NCBI GenBank assembly: GCA_903862245.1
Contig: CAIOXL010000057.1
Coordinates: 1-43,647, forward strand
Source: an uncultured Geobacteraceae bacterium
Lineage (GTDB): Bacteria > Desulfobacterota > Desulfuromonadia > Geobacterales > Pseudopelobacteraceae
DNA length: 43,647 nt
Reading direction: 5' to 3'
Part shown: positions 28,683 to 39,049 of the stretch, in pieces
How the letters are laid out: each line of letters opens with the position of its first letter
How positions within the stretch are numbered: the stretch's first letter is position 1
Notes under the pieces: generated by a model
Databases searched by the model: none
Told to the model about the DNA's origin: nothing
What the model saw: only the letters and a program-made list of their open reading frames with translations
Translations under genes and position numbers: made by a program

Positions 28683-29498
28683 ATGCTGATAGTTGTCTGC
28701 ATCAAACAGGTCCCGGATACAACCCAGGTTCAGATTGATCCGGTGACAAACACCCTGGTCCGTGATGGTATTCCCTTTATCGTCAACCCGTATGATACCC
28801 ATGCCCTGGAAGAAGCTCTGCGCCTGAAAGACCGTTTCGGCTGCAGGGTCGCCGCTATTTCCATGGGGCCTCCCAATGCGGAGGGGACGTTAAAGAAGGC
28901 GCTTGCCCTGGGGGTTGATCACGCCATACTGCTGTCTGACCGGGTTTTTGGCGGTGCCGATACGCTGGCGACCAGTAATGTTCTGGCTGCTGCCATCAGC
29001 AAACTGCATGCGGAAGTAGATGAGGTTGCCCTTGTGTTGTGCGGCAAACAGACGATTGATGGCGATACTGCCCAGGTCGGTCCGGGAATTGCCAGCCGCC
29101 TTGATTATCGCCAGTTGACTCTGGTGGACAAAATAATCAGCCTTGACTTTGCTGGCAAAAAAATCCGAGTCAGCCGCAAGCTGGAGGGGCGTCACGAGGT
29201 TGTCGAAGCTCCGCTGCCGGCCATGCTGACCGTCGTTCGGGAACTGAACAGGCCGCGCTATCCCAAGGTGCAGATGCGCCTTGAAGCGGCTGAGGCCGTT
29301 GTCGAAGTATGGAATAACAAAGTTCTCGGACTTGATGAACAGAAAATCGGCCTGAAAGGTTCTCCCACCTGGGTATCAAAAATATTTTCTCCGGAGCGCG
29401 ACAAAGGGGAGATTATCGGTGACGGCTACGCCGACCCGGCAGGGACGGCGGCACTGTTGATAGACAAACTGATGGCGAAGGATATGTTACCGTTATGA
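28683..29498 (+). CDS. etfB: Electron transfer flavoprotein beta subunit
   Basis: MLIVVCIKQVPDTTQVQIDP, IDGDTAQVGPGIASRL. Confidence 0.94.
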   Translation: MLIVVCIKQVPDTTQVQIDPVTNTLVRDGIPFIVNPYDTHALEEALRLKDRFGCRVAAISMGPPNAEGTLKKALALGVDHAILLSDRVFGGADTLATSNVLAAAISKLHAEVDEVALVLCGKQTIDGDTAQVGPGIASRLDYRQLTLVDKIISLDFAGKKIRVSRKLEGRHEVVEAPLPAMLTVVRELNRPRYPKVQMRLEAAEAVVEVWNNKVLGLDEQKIGLKGSPTWVSKIFSPERDKGEIIGDGYADPAGTAALLIDKLMAKDMLPL

Positions 29499-30823
29499 CC
29501 GATTCCAAACCGAAGCCCAAGAAACCCCGCGGCGTTGCCCGTCTGCTGGACGGCAAATGCATCGCCTGCGGCGCACGCTGCCAAAGTTCCTGCCCGGTAA
29601 ACTGCATCGAGATGACTGAAACCGGTGAGCCGATCGTTGAAACGGCCAAGTGTATCGGCTGTCAGAAATGCATCAAGATCTGTCCGGCGGTCGCTCTGGA
29701 GATGTTTTTCACCGATGAGGAACTGAAAATCCTCGCCGAACTGGCCGCTGCGGCCGGAGGAGCTGTTGTTGTTGAGGAGCAGGATGAAGAGGCGGCGGCT
29801 CTTGCCCGGAAACTGGCGGAATATCGCGGCGTCTGGGTCTTTGTGGAACAGACCGAGGGAGAACCGGCCAAGGTTTCCTGGGAACTGCTCGGTGTTGGTG
29901 CCGGTCTTGCCTCAACGTTGGGCGTGGAACTCTGTGCCGTGGTACTCGGCGAACAGGTCGAGCACCTATGCAGTGAGGCCTTTGCCCATGGCGCCACCAA
30001 GGTCTATCTGCTTGATGCTCCGGTGTACAAGCATTATCGCACTGAAGCGTATGTGGAGGGGTGCTGCCACCTTATTGAAAAATACAAGCCGGAGATCATC
30101 CTTATGGGTGCCACCGGCATGGGGCGTGATCTTGCCGGAGCGATTGCCACCAGGGTGGCAACCGGCCTCACCGCCGACTGCACCGGCCTTGCCATTGATG
30201 ACAAGCGGAACCTGATGCAGACCCGTCCCGCCTTCGGCGGGAATATCATGGCGACGATCATGTGCGACAAATACCGTCCCCAGATGTCCACCGTGCGTCC
30301 CAATGTTATGCCGATGCCGGAGCGGGTAGCCGGGGCCGGGGGGACCATCATCCGTGACCCGTTCACTGTCCCGGAAGAAAGCGTTTTAACCAAAGTCATA
30401 GAAATCATACGAGATTCGCACAGCAAAAGCGCCGTCGACATCACCGGTGCCGAGTTCATTGTATCCGGAGGCCGCGGCATGATGGCACCGGAGAACTTTG
30501 CCCTGCTGCAGGAGCTGGCTGACGAACTTGGCGGGGTGGTCGGCGCTTCCCGCAGTGCGGTGGATGCCGGCTGGATGCCGGGTGATCGCCAGGTAGGCCA
30601 GACCGGTAAGACGGTTCGCCCGAAGATTTATATTGCCTGCGGCATTTCCGGAGCAATCCAGCATCTGGTCGGCATGCAGGATTCCGATATGGTTATAGCC
30701 ATCAACCGTGACAGCGGCGCCCCGATCTTTGAAGTTGCCACCTACGGCATCGTTGGCGACCTGTTCCAGATAGTCCCGGCGATTACCGCGAAAATCCGCG
30801 AATTGAAACAAAAAAATACATAG
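29495..30823 (+). CDS. etfA: Electron transfer flavoprotein alpha subunit with N-terminal ferredoxin-like domain
   Basis: Two Cys clusters (CIACGARCQSSCP, CIGCQKCIKICP) ahead of EtfA; FAD signature VSGGRGMMAPENFALLQELADELGGVVGASRSAVDAGWMP; ATGA overlap with etfB. Confidence 0.95.
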   Translation: MTDSKPKPKKPRGVARLLDGKCIACGARCQSSCPVNCIEMTETGEPIVETAKCIGCQKCIKICPAVALEMFFTDEELKILAELAAAAGGAVVVEEQDEEAAALARKLAEYRGVWVFVEQTEGEPAKVSWELLGVGAGLASTLGVELCAVVLGEQVEHLCSEAFAHGATKVYLLDAPVYKHYRTEAYVEGCCHLIEKYKPEIILMGATGMGRDLAGAIATRVATGLTADCTGLAIDDKRNLMQTRPAFGGNIMATIMCDKYRPQMSTVRPNVMPMPERVAGAGGTIIRDPFTVPEESVLTKVIEIIRDSHSKSAVDITGAEFIVSGGRGMMAPENFALLQELADELGGVVGASRSAVDAGWMPGDRQVGQTGKTVRPKIYIACGISGAIQHLVGMQDSDMVIAINRDSGAPIFEVATYGIVGDLFQIVPAITAKIRELKQKNT

Positions 30824-30948
30824 TCCGCCACTGAGATACGGTCAACACCGGGAAAACCATTACATCCACAAACTGGTCAGCTTTTGCGGTACGTCGATAA
30901 TGACCGTTTTTCCTCCGTATCTTACTGGTGAAAATTGAGGTTCCTGAA

Positions 30949-32946
30949 ATGACGCCCAACCCAACTGTATTTGCCACGCTTCTGCTTGTTTCTCTGGCGG
31001 TTTTTGCCTGGGGGTGCTGGAAACGGCTCAGCCTGATTTCGCTGGGCGCACCGGAAAACCGTTTTGACAACATTGGAACCCGATTCGGGGAGATGCTGCT
31101 GTACGCCTTTGGCCAGAAACGTGTTGTCGCCAAGCCGTTCGGCATTAACCACTTCATCATCTTCTGGTCGTTTCTGATACTGATGGTGGCAAACACTGAA
31201 TTCATCCTGAACGGACTTCTCCCCCATACGATCAAGCTCATCAGGCTCCCCTTCGAGCTGTATGTGCCGCTCGCCTTCATGATTGACATTGCATCCCTGC
31301 TGGCTCTGATTGCCGTCACGGTGGCGGCGGTGAGACGGCTCGTTGCGCCCCCCTACCCGGAGGCGCGCACGCTGGAAGCCTTCGTTATTCTGGGATTGAT
31401 TGCCGTACTGATGCTCGCCTCTTTTACCCTCAATGCCTCCGAACTGGCGGCAATCATGCTGAAATCCCATGCCGACCCGGAGTCGTTTCTGCGTGCCGCC
31501 CGGAAGATTATGCCGGTAGCCGGGCTGCTGGCCGGCCAACTGCCCCTGCCGCAATTGGAGGTAATCCACACTGCTGCCTGGTGGGCCCATGCCCTGGCGC
31601 TGCTCGCCTTCATCTGCTATCTCCCGAACAGCAAGCATATGCATATTCTGACCGCCATTCCGAACTGTTTTTTCCGGCGCCTGGAAAAGCCGAATACCGT
31701 GCCGAGGGAAGAATTCTCCGCTGGCGCTACATTCGGTGTTGACCGTGTCGACCACTATAGCTGGAAAGACCTGCTGGATTCATTTTCCTGCACGGAGTGC
31801 GGCCGCTGCCAGAACGTCTGCCCTGCCAGCATCACCGGAAAACCGCTCAACCCACGTGCCGTAATTCATGATATCAAGATCAACCTTCTGGAGAACGGCT
31901 CTGCGCTCAAAAAAGGGGGGGCTCCCGGCAGTCCGCTTATCGGTGAGAAGGGTGAAGGGAGCGTGTCGGAGGAATCAATCTGGTCCTGTACCACCTGCGG
32001 TGCCTGTATGGAAGCCTGCCCTGTCTTTATCGAGCAGATGCCGAAAATTATCCAGCTGCGCCGCCATCTCGTGGAGACCGAAGCAAAATTTCCGGAAGAG
32101 CTGCTGAACCTGTTTGAAAACATGGAAGGGCGGAGCAACCCCTGGGGTATCGCACCGTCGGAGCGGACCAAATGGTGCAGTCAGCTGGACGTCAAGCCCT
32201 TTGATGGGGAGACGATGGAATACCTGTTCTACGTCGGCTGCGCCGGCTCCTTTGATTCCCGTAATAAACATGTCAGTGTCGCCATGGCGCAGCTTCTGGA
32301 CAAGGCGGGCATTTCATGGGGAATCCTCGGCAAGGATGAGAAATGCTGCGGCGACAGCGTCAGGAGACTGGGTAATGAATTTGTTTTTGACAAGATTGCC
32401 AAAGAAAATGTGGCGCTGTTCAAGGAGCGGGGCGTAAAAAAAGTAGTGACCCAATGTCCGCACTGTTTTTCAACCCTGAAAAACGACTATCGCCAGTATG
32501 GCCTTGAGCTGGAGGTGATACACCACAGTGAACTGCTGAGAAATCTGGTTCAGGATGGCACACTTGTTCTGAACAAGACGGCTGAGGGGATGGGGACGAC
32601 CGTGTTCCACGACTCCTGTTACCTGGGAAGACATAATGACGTGTACGATGCCCCGCGGGAAGTGATTGCGGCAGCGACCGGTGCAGCCCCCGCTGAAATG
32701 GAGCGCAGCAGGAACAACGCCTTCTGCTGCGGTGCCGGCGGCGGCAGGATGTGGATGGAAGAACATGTGGGTGAACGGATCAACCTGACGCGCGTCAACG
32801 AAGCGCTTGAGCAGAAGCCGGACACGATCTGTGTCGCCTGCCCCTACTGCATGACCATGTTTGAAGATGGGCTCAAAGATGTCAAGGCCGACAACGTCCA
32901 GGTCCGTGATGTGGCCGAGGTGATGGCCGAAGCGGTGCTGCGCTGA
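30949..32946 (+). CDS. Membrane (NarI-like) Fe-S oxidoreductase with HdrD/CCG domains, likely Etf:quinone-type oxidoreductase
   Basis: N-terminal TM segments, two CxxCxxCxxxCP clusters (CTECGRCQNVCP, CTTCGACMEACP), two CCG domains (DEKCCGDS..CPHC; AFCCGAGGGRMW..CPYC); follows etfBA. Confidence 0.9.
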   Translation: MTPNPTVFATLLLVSLAVFAWGCWKRLSLISLGAPENRFDNIGTRFGEMLLYAFGQKRVVAKPFGINHFIIFWSFLILMVANTEFILNGLLPHTIKLIRLPFELYVPLAFMIDIASLLALIAVTVAAVRRLVAPPYPEARTLEAFVILGLIAVLMLASFTLNASELAAIMLKSHADPESFLRAARKIMPVAGLLAGQLPLPQLEVIHTAAWWAHALALLAFICYLPNSKHMHILTAIPNCFFRRLEKPNTVPREEFSAGATFGVDRVDHYSWKDLLDSFSCTECGRCQNVCPASITGKPLNPRAVIHDIKINLLENGSALKKGGAPGSPLIGEKGEGSVSEESIWSCTTCGACMEACPVFIEQMPKIIQLRRHLVETEAKFPEELLNLFENMEGRSNPWGIAPSERTKWCSQLDVKPFDGETMEYLFYVGCAGSFDSRNKHVSVAMAQLLDKAGISWGILGKDEKCCGDSVRRLGNEFVFDKIAKENVALFKERGVKKVVTQCPHCFSTLKNDYRQYGLELEVIHHSELLRNLVQDGTLVLNKTAEGMGTTVFHDSCYLGRHNDVYDAPREVIAAATGAAPAEMERSRNNAFCCGAGGGRMWMEEHVGERINLTRVNEALEQKPDTICVACPYCMTMFEDGLKDVKADNVQVRDVAEVMAEAVLR

Positions 32947-32999
32947 ACCCTTGTTGACCGCGCGAGCGGTTGCTCTCCTGATGAGTACTGTTTTCATCT

Positions 33000-33033
33000 G
33001 AAACCGGATACGCCATGTTTGCTATCCGGTTTC
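33000..33033 (+). terminator. Hairpin downstream of the Fe-S oxidoreductase
   Basis: GAAACCGGATA ... TATCCGGTTTC; weak T-run. Confidence 0.55.
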
Positions 33034-33217
33034 ATTGTGCCTAAAATTGACCCGGAAGAGGTAAATAAACAGATAAACCGCCCCTGAGACCTAAATCCCC
33101 AGCCGTAAGCAGAGATAAAAGAATTTTGTATGCTGCCCGTATAAGAGCTTTTTTTTTAGCGATCAGTGTGGTATTTAAACGATACTAAATTTCAATACCT
33201 CAATCAGGGGAGGCGAC

Positions 33218-35056
33218 ATGAGTTACGAAGTTAAAAACGAGCAGTTGGTCAAATGGGTAGCGGAAGTTGCGGCGCTGTGCGGACCTGAAACGATCCATTG
33301 GTGTGATGGCTCGCAGGAGGAATACGATGCACTCTGCAATCAGCTGGTGGAGAGCGGCACTTTCAAGAAACTGAATCAGGATAAGCGTCCCAACAGTTAT
33401 CTGGCCTGGTCTGATCCGGGCGATGTTGCGCGGGTTGAAGACCGCACGTTTATCTGCAGTATCTCCAAGCAGGATGCCGGCCCGACTAATAACTGGATGC
33501 ATCCCAAAGAGATGAAGGACACGCTGAACAAGCTTTTCAAGGGTTGTATGCGCGGCCGCACCATGTACGTCATCCCCTTCAGCATGGGGCCGCTCGGTTC
33601 CCCGATTGCCAAAATCGGCGTTGAGATTTCTGACTCACCCTATGTTGCCGTCAACATGCGCATCATGACCCGTATGGGTAAGGCTGTTGTCAACGTACTC
33701 GGCAATGGCGAATTCGTTCCCTGTCTGCACTCGGTAGGCGCTCCGCTGGAGCCGGGCCAGAAGGATGTGCCATGGCCATGCAACAAGGAAAAGTACATCG
33801 TACATTTTCCGGAAGAACGCTCTATCTGGTCATTCGGCAGCGGCTACGGCGGCAATGCACTGCTCGGCAAGAAATGCCTGGCTCTGCGGATCGCTTCCAA
33901 GATCGCCAAAGATGAGGGGTGGCTGGCTGAACATATGCTGATTCTTGGCATAGAGTCGCCGAAGGGTGAAAAAACCTATCTGGGCGCCGCTTTCCCGAGT
34001 GCGTGCGGCAAGACCAATCTCGCAATGCTTGTTCCACCGGAAAGTTTCAACAAAAGCGGCTGGAAAATAACCACCGTCGGGGATGACATCGCCTGGATCA
34101 AGCCGGGTCATGACGGCCGGCTCTATGCGATCAATCCGGAATACGGCTTCTTCGGCGTCGCTCCCGGTACTTCCGATAAAACGAACCCGAACGCCATGGC
34201 TTCCTGTGCGGCAAATTCCATTTTCACCAACGTGGCTTTGACTCCTGATGGCGATGTCTGGTGGGAAGGTATGACCGATGCCAAGCCACCGGTCCTGACG
34301 GACTGGCAGGGCAATCGCTGGACTCCTGACTGCGGCAGAAATGCGGCGCATCCAAACTCACGCTTCACCTCGCCAGCCGGGCAGTGCCCGTCAATCGACC
34401 CGGAATGGGAAAACCCCAAGGGTGTACCGATGGCGGCCTTTATCTTTGGCGGGCGCCGCAACAGCGTCATCCCGCTGGTGTATCAATCCTTCAACTGGAG
34501 CTTTGGTGTCTACCTTGCGGCCACCATGGGGTCAGAAACAACGGCTGCCGCAACCGGCGCAGTCGGGACTGTCCGCCGTGACCCGTTCGCCATGCTGCCG
34601 TTCTGCGGGTATCATGTTGCCGATTACTTTGCCCACTGGCTGCAGGTCGGGCGCACAACACCGACACCGCCGCGCATTTTCAGCGTCAACTGGTTCCGCA
34701 AGGATGCTGTCGGCAACTTCCTCTGGCCGGGTTACGGCGAAAACATGCGCATCCTTAAATGGGTTGTGGAACGGTGCAACGGCAACGCCGCTGCAGTGGA
34801 AAGCCCCCTTGGATGGATGCCGCGTTATGAGGATCTTGACTGGACCGGTCTGGACAGTGTCACTCGCGAGCAGTTCTATGAACTGACATCGGTTGATCGC
34901 GATGTCTGGAAGGAAGAAATTGTTTCCCATGAGGAGCTGTTCGTCAAAATGTACGACCGGCTGCCCAAGGAGTTCCTGCACATCCGTCAGCTCATTCTGT
35001 CCGGCCTGTGGCGTTCACCGGAACACTGGGAACAGTTCAACCCCACGGCGGAATAG
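33218..35056 (+). CDS. pckG: Phosphoenolpyruvate carboxykinase (GTP)
   Basis: [63 protein letters not shown]. Confidence 0.96.
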   Translation: MSYEVKNEQLVKWVAEVAALCGPETIHWCDGSQEEYDALCNQLVESGTFKKLNQDKRPNSYLAWSDPGDVARVEDRTFICSISKQDAGPTNNWMHPKEMKDTLNKLFKGCMRGRTMYVIPFSMGPLGSPIAKIGVEISDSPYVAVNMRIMTRMGKAVVNVLGNGEFVPCLHSVGAPLEPGQKDVPWPCNKEKYIVHFPEERSIWSFGSGYGGNALLGKKCLALRIASKIAKDEGWLAEHMLILGIESPKGEKTYLGAAFPSACGKTNLAMLVPPESFNKSGWKITTVGDDIAWIKPGHDGRLYAINPEYGFFGVAPGTSDKTNPNAMASCAANSIFTNVALTPDGDVWWEGMTDAKPPVLTDWQGNRWTPDCGRNAAHPNSRFTSPAGQCPSIDPEWENPKGVPMAAFIFGGRRNSVIPLVYQSFNWSFGVYLAATMGSETTAAATGAVGTVRRDPFAMLPFCGYHVADYFAHWLQVGRTTPTPPRIFSVNWFRKDAVGNFLWPGYGENMRILKWVVERCNGNAAAVESPLGWMPRYEDLDWTGLDSVTREQFYELTSVDRDVWKEEIVSHEELFVKMYDRLPKEFLHIRQLILSGLWRSPEHWEQFNPTAE

Positions 35057-35090
35057 ATCTATTGCCTGCTTACTGTAATATCTGAACAAA

Positions 35091-35122
35091 AAAAGGGCAC
35101 TGCGACGGCAGTGCCCTTTTTT
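35091..35122. terminator. Bidirectional terminator between convergent pckG and hypA
   Basis: AAAAGGGCACTGC GACG GCAGTGCCCTTTTTT. Confidence 0.88.
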
Positions 35123-35456
35123 AATCGTCAACTTCGATTTCCCGCACCCGCAGCTCTTCACCAGCCATGATTGCCACCCGGTTGCTTCCGCAGTGTTGAC
35201 AGGCAGCATACAGCTCAGGCAGCGGTGTTTCTCGTCCGCATTCCTGGCAGAGCCCCCTGCCGGCAACACGGATAATGACGAGCCGGGCACTTTCCAGCAG
35301 GGTTTCCCGGCTGCATGCCTCAAAACAGAATTCGACAGCTTCCGGCACAACGCTGCTTAACTCTCCTATTTCAACATCGATTGAATGGACCCGGCGACCA
35401 GCGGCATGTTCAAGGCAGAGGTCAATAATCCCCTGGGTAATGGACATCTCGTGCAT
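35121..35456 (-). CDS. hypA: Hydrogenase nickel metallochaperone HypA
   Basis: MHEMSITQGIIDLCLEHA, two CxxC pairs (CQEC, CQHC), AGEELRVREIEVDD. Confidence 0.94.
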   Translation of the reverse strand: MHEMSITQGIIDLCLEHAAGRRVHSIDVEIGELSSVVPEAVEFCFEACSRETLLESARLVIIRVAGRGLCQECGRETPLPELYAACQHCGSNRVAIMAGEELRVREIEVDD

Positions 35457-35477
35457 AGGTTCTCCGATCTAAGTATA

Positions 35478-35512
35478 AAAAAAGCCTGCAAGGCAATTGC
35501 CCTGCAGGCTTT
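35478..35512 (-). terminator. Terminator downstream of small lipoprotein gene
   Basis: Minus strand AAAGCCTGCAGGGCAA TTGCCTTGCAGGCTTTTTTT. Confidence 0.85.
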
Positions 35513-35540
35513 AGTGTACTTTCCCGAGAGGGAAAGTAAA

Positions 35541-35723
35541 TTATTTCTTTTCTGCAGGAGCAGCTACAGGAGCAGCGCCGGCTTTAGCGGACATCGGAGC
35601 CTGAACAGGCTTCGGTGCCTCAACAGCAGGAGCAGGGGCAGGAGCTTCTTCTTTTTTCTTGCAGCCAGCAGCAAAAACAGTAGCGAGTGCGAGTACCAGG
35701 GTCAGAGAGATCAGCTTTTTCAT
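35541..35723 (-). CDS. Small Ala/Pro-rich lipoprotein, 60 aa
   Basis: MKKLISLTLVLALATVFAAGC lipobox followed by low-complexity A/P/K tail ending AEKK; own terminator. Confidence 0.8.
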   Translation of the reverse strand: MKKLISLTLVLALATVFAAGCKKKEEAPAPAPAVEAPKPVQAPMSAKAGAAPVAAPAEKK

Positions 35724-35856
35724 GTGTTATACCTCTTTCTTTTGTGTAATTACCATTTAAACGCAATGCGCATGGTTTCTAAATCGGCCTTGAAATATAC
35801 GCAAATTATTGAGAGAGTCAAGTTTTTTTTTGGGTAGCGGGTTTATTTATGACATT

Positions 35857-36285
35857 TTATTTTTTTTGTATGAGCTTTTCTGCCTCATGAACAATCGCTT
35901 CAAGATCGAGCAGGGTCACATCACCATCGGGCAGCCAGAGTGTTGCAGTGGCAAACGCGCCATCTGACGGCATCTGATGGGTCAGTTCCTCCCCGGCGGC
36001 AATCCTGATCACCGTCTCAACAAGAAAAGCCAGAGAGGCAACTTCACGGTGGAGCACAACGATCTTTCCGGAGTGCTTGCTCTGGGCCAGGCCAAGTAGA
36101 AGAGCCAGGTCCATGACTGCAACAATATCGCCATGGAAATTCAGAACGCCACTGTAGCAGGCCGGCACCAGTGGTACGGCTGATATCCGGGGCGAGTCGC
36201 CGACTTCGGCAACGACAGTCAGGTCAAGTCCGTAGCGTACGCCCTGAAGAGAAAAAACAAGATATTTCCCATCACTGTTCGTCAT
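35857..36285 (-). CDS. cheW: CheW-domain chemotaxis coupling protein
   Basis: YLVFSLQGVRYGLDLTVVAEV...VLNFHGDIVAVMDLALLLGL; immediately follows MCP gene. Confidence 0.87.
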   Translation of the reverse strand: MTNSDGKYLVFSLQGVRYGLDLTVVAEVGDSPRISAVPLVPACYSGVLNFHGDIVAVMDLALLLGLAQSKHSGKIVVLHREVASLAFLVETVIRIAAGEELTHQMPSDGAFATATLWLPDGDVTLLDLEAIVHEAEKLIQKK

Positions 36286-36294
36286 GGCAGGGCT

Positions 36295-37560
36295 TCACCC
36301 GTTATCGATCCGGAAGCGCTCCACTACAATCATCAATTCCTCTGCAAGATGGGTAAGTTCCCTGGTTGCATTGGCCATATTCTGCATTGCCGCCAACTGT
36401 TCCCCCGTTGCTGCGGAAACCTGCACGGTTGCTGCCGCGTTATCATCAGCCACCTTGGCGATTTCATCGACCGCAGTGACCATTCGGGCCGAGCCCTCTT
36501 TCTGCATCAGTGACAGGTCTGCAATGCTGGATGCTTTGCGCTCTGTATCAAGAACGGTCTTGAGTATCTCCTGAAACGCGCTGGCGGTGATATCGATGTT
36601 ATTCTTTCCTTCCTTTATGCTGTGGGAGCTTTCCAGTATGATCTCATGCACCTTGTCGCTCTCTCTGCGCAGATCTTCAATCATATTGCCGATATCAGCA
36701 GCCGATTGCGATGAACCGTCGGCAAGTTTCCGGACTTCTTCAGCAACAACCGCAAAGCCTTTACCGTATTCACCCGCCCGGGCTGCCTCAATGGAAGCGT
36801 TAATCGCCAGTAGATTGGTCTGCCGGGCGATGTCCCCGATACAATCAGCAACCCTGCCGACTTTTTGGAGTTTACCGTTGAACATGTCGAACTGCTGGCC
36901 GATCTGCTCCTGTTTTTCAAGGAATTCCTTCATTCGTTCAAGGGAATCATTGGCAAGTGTACCGCCGTGCTGGGCCGTCAGGCTCGTTTCCCGTGCTGTT
37001 TTGGCAGTTTCCCGCGCCCGGGCGGCAACCAGTTCAATTGAAATGGCCATTTCACGGATTGTCATGGAGCCCTTCTCGACCAGCCGGGCCTGTGTCTCCG
37101 CACCCCGTGAAATCTGTCCGATCGCCTGGGCAACCTCCTCCGTCGAAGCATTGATTTCCTGGGCGGTCGAATTAATTTCGCGTGCCGATTCAGTGAGCTG
37201 TCCGGACGTTTTTTTTATGTGCCGGACCAACTCACGCAGATTCTGAAGCATCAGATCAATCAGGTAGGCAAGCTCATGAATTTCATCCGGAATCCGGGAT
37301 GGGCGAAGAGTTACCTCTCCGGTCAGATCACCGCGGCTAATGGATTTTGCGGAGTCGGCCAGCTTTTCAATGTTGGCGGTAAATCCTTTTGAAAACAGCC
37401 ATCCCAGAATAAGGCCGGTCGTCATTGCGACCACATATCCGAGAACCCCGCTTAACTCGGGGGAATAACCAAGCCGCGCCACCGCTCCGGGGCTGAAAGC
37501 GACCGCAGCGACAACCACAATAAAACCGATAGTGAATTTATAGCCTATTGGAATGCGCAT
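36295..37560 (-). CDS. Methyl-accepting chemotaxis protein
   Basis: Two TM segments, HAMP-like region, conserved hairpin tip [48 protein letters not shown] before ATG 37560. Confidence 0.95.
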   Translation of the reverse strand: MRIPIGYKFTIGFIVVVAAVAFSPGAVARLGYSPELSGVLGYVVAMTTGLILGWLFSKGFTANIEKLADSAKSISRGDLTGEVTLRPSRIPDEIHELAYLIDLMLQNLRELVRHIKKTSGQLTESAREINSTAQEINASTEEVAQAIGQISRGAETQARLVEKGSMTIREMAISIELVAARARETAKTARETSLTAQHGGTLANDSLERMKEFLEKQEQIGQQFDMFNGKLQKVGRVADCIGDIARQTNLLAINASIEAARAGEYGKGFAVVAEEVRKLADGSSQSAADIGNMIEDLRRESDKVHEIILESSHSIKEGKNNIDITASAFQEILKTVLDTERKASSIADLSLMQKEGSARMVTAVDEIAKVADDNAAATVQVSAATGEQLAAMQNMANATRELTHLAEELMIVVERFRIDNG

Positions 37561-37890
37561 GCTCGCCCTCCGGAGGTGAATCAATGGATAATATCTCAGC
37601 TAACGGTTTCGGCCGACACCAGCCCTTTTCTCCTGTTTTATAATGCATTAAGTAGCACGAAGCGGCCTGTGACGCAACTGCTAGAAAACAGCTCCGTATT
37701 TCTCAAGATCCGGCACTGACCGCCGGCAGAATAATCCATTGCGGCGTCATCCAGCGCGGTGCTACAGTGCAAGCCTTCTCAGCCTTCTGCGGAGCCCCTG
37801 TTTTGCCCGGGATGCCTCTGCAGAGGCATCAGAGACCCCTCATGGGGAAAGGCGGAAGTGGTGCGACGGTTACTCCCGCACCAGGACACG

Positions 37891-38769
37891 ATGATACGAC
37901 GAACAGCACTGATCATACTTCTCGCATATGCCGGCTTCGGCGCTGCTGAAGCGGCTGACTACGGAATCGTGCACACCCCGGCCCCGGTTTTGAACAGTCC
38001 CGATTTTGTATCGGTCTTTGGTGGGAAAAACGGTCTTGCATTGAAAACGGATCGCTGCGGTCAGACCAGGGAGCTTGAATATATCGCGTTACCCGGTTCA
38101 GCAGTCACAATCCTGAAGAAACTGAAGTCCGGAGCGGTTGACATCTGTCAGGTTGAAACAAAAGAATATTCAGCCGGGCCGAACGTCCGGTTGTACCTGG
38201 AGTGCCGTTTTCTGACACTGAAGGAGAGCATGCCTGCCGAGCGCCAGCCGGAGGCACCGACACGTGCAACAGTTATCTCAGCACTCAGAGCGGCCGCAGA
38301 CAGGCCATATGTGTGGGGGGGAAATACACCGTTCGGAGTCCCCGAATTGGCGGCCTGGTTCCCCGGCGGAATCAGTGGGGGCGAGCGGGAACGGCTGACG
38401 CTGGCCGGTCTGGATTGCTCAGGGCTGCTCTACCACGCCACCGGCGGCTGGACCCCGCGCAACACTTCCCAGCTGGTTTCCTACGGTCACGCGGTGGTGA
38501 TTGCGGGTAACTCGGCGGCTGAACTAGCGGCAAAGCTTCTCCCGCTTGATCTGATCGTCTGGAACGGTCACGTTGTTATCGTGCTGGACCGGTTCACTGC
38601 TGTTGAAAGCCGCCTTGACTGCGGTGCACCCGGTAATGGCGGTGTTGTGAGCACATCGTTGCCGGAGCGTTTAGCCGCCATTATGCGAACACGACATCCG
38701 GCAGATGTCTGGCCAACTGCGAAAAAAAGTCCGCCTGTTTTTGTCGTTAGGCGCTGGTACCCGCTCTGA
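37891..38769 (+). CDS. NlpC/P60-type peptidase with N-terminal signal peptide
   Basis: MIRRTALIILLAYAGFGAAEA signal; YVWGGNTPFG...GLDCSGLLYHATGG, GHVVIVLD catalytic Cys/His motifs. Confidence 0.8.
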   Translation: MIRRTALIILLAYAGFGAAEAADYGIVHTPAPVLNSPDFVSVFGGKNGLALKTDRCGQTRELEYIALPGSAVTILKKLKSGAVDICQVETKEYSAGPNVRLYLECRFLTLKESMPAERQPEAPTRATVISALRAAADRPYVWGGNTPFGVPELAAWFPGGISGGERERLTLAGLDCSGLLYHATGGWTPRNTSQLVSYGHAVVIAGNSAAELAAKLLPLDLIVWNGHVVIVLDRFTAVESRLDCGAPGNGGVVSTSLPERLAAIMRTRHPADVWPTAKKSPPVFVVRRWYPL

Positions 38770-38910
38770 TGTGCTGCGCATAGCCATAAATTGTTCTGTC
38801 CGGCAAAATAATAATTGACTTGTACACAATAGTTGGGTATAAAACTCATCCTTCCGCGCATCACTGGGCCTGATTCCTTAAATGGAACTGTGCGGTAGGT
38901 TCATTCATAC

Positions 38911-38988
<78 letters not shown>

Positions 38989-39021
38989 ACAACTAATCCG
39001 GTACAGTCCGGTTAAGTACAA

Positions 39022-39049
39022 AAAGCCTTGAGAAATCAAGGCTTTTTTT
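39022..39049 (+). terminator. Rho-independent terminator after tRNA-Glu
   Basis: AAAGCCTTGA GAAA TCAAGGCTTTTTTTG. Confidence 0.85.

Noticed and set aside
35091-35122. Possible small RNA between pckG and hypA
   Set aside because: The hairpin with poly-A/poly-T flanks between convergent genes is adequately explained as a bidirectional terminator.
37811-37832. Palindrome GATGCCTCTGCAGAGGCATC upstream of the NlpC/P60 gene as an operator
   Set aside because: Perfect inverted repeat is present but has no partner copy or known motif; too weak to call a function.
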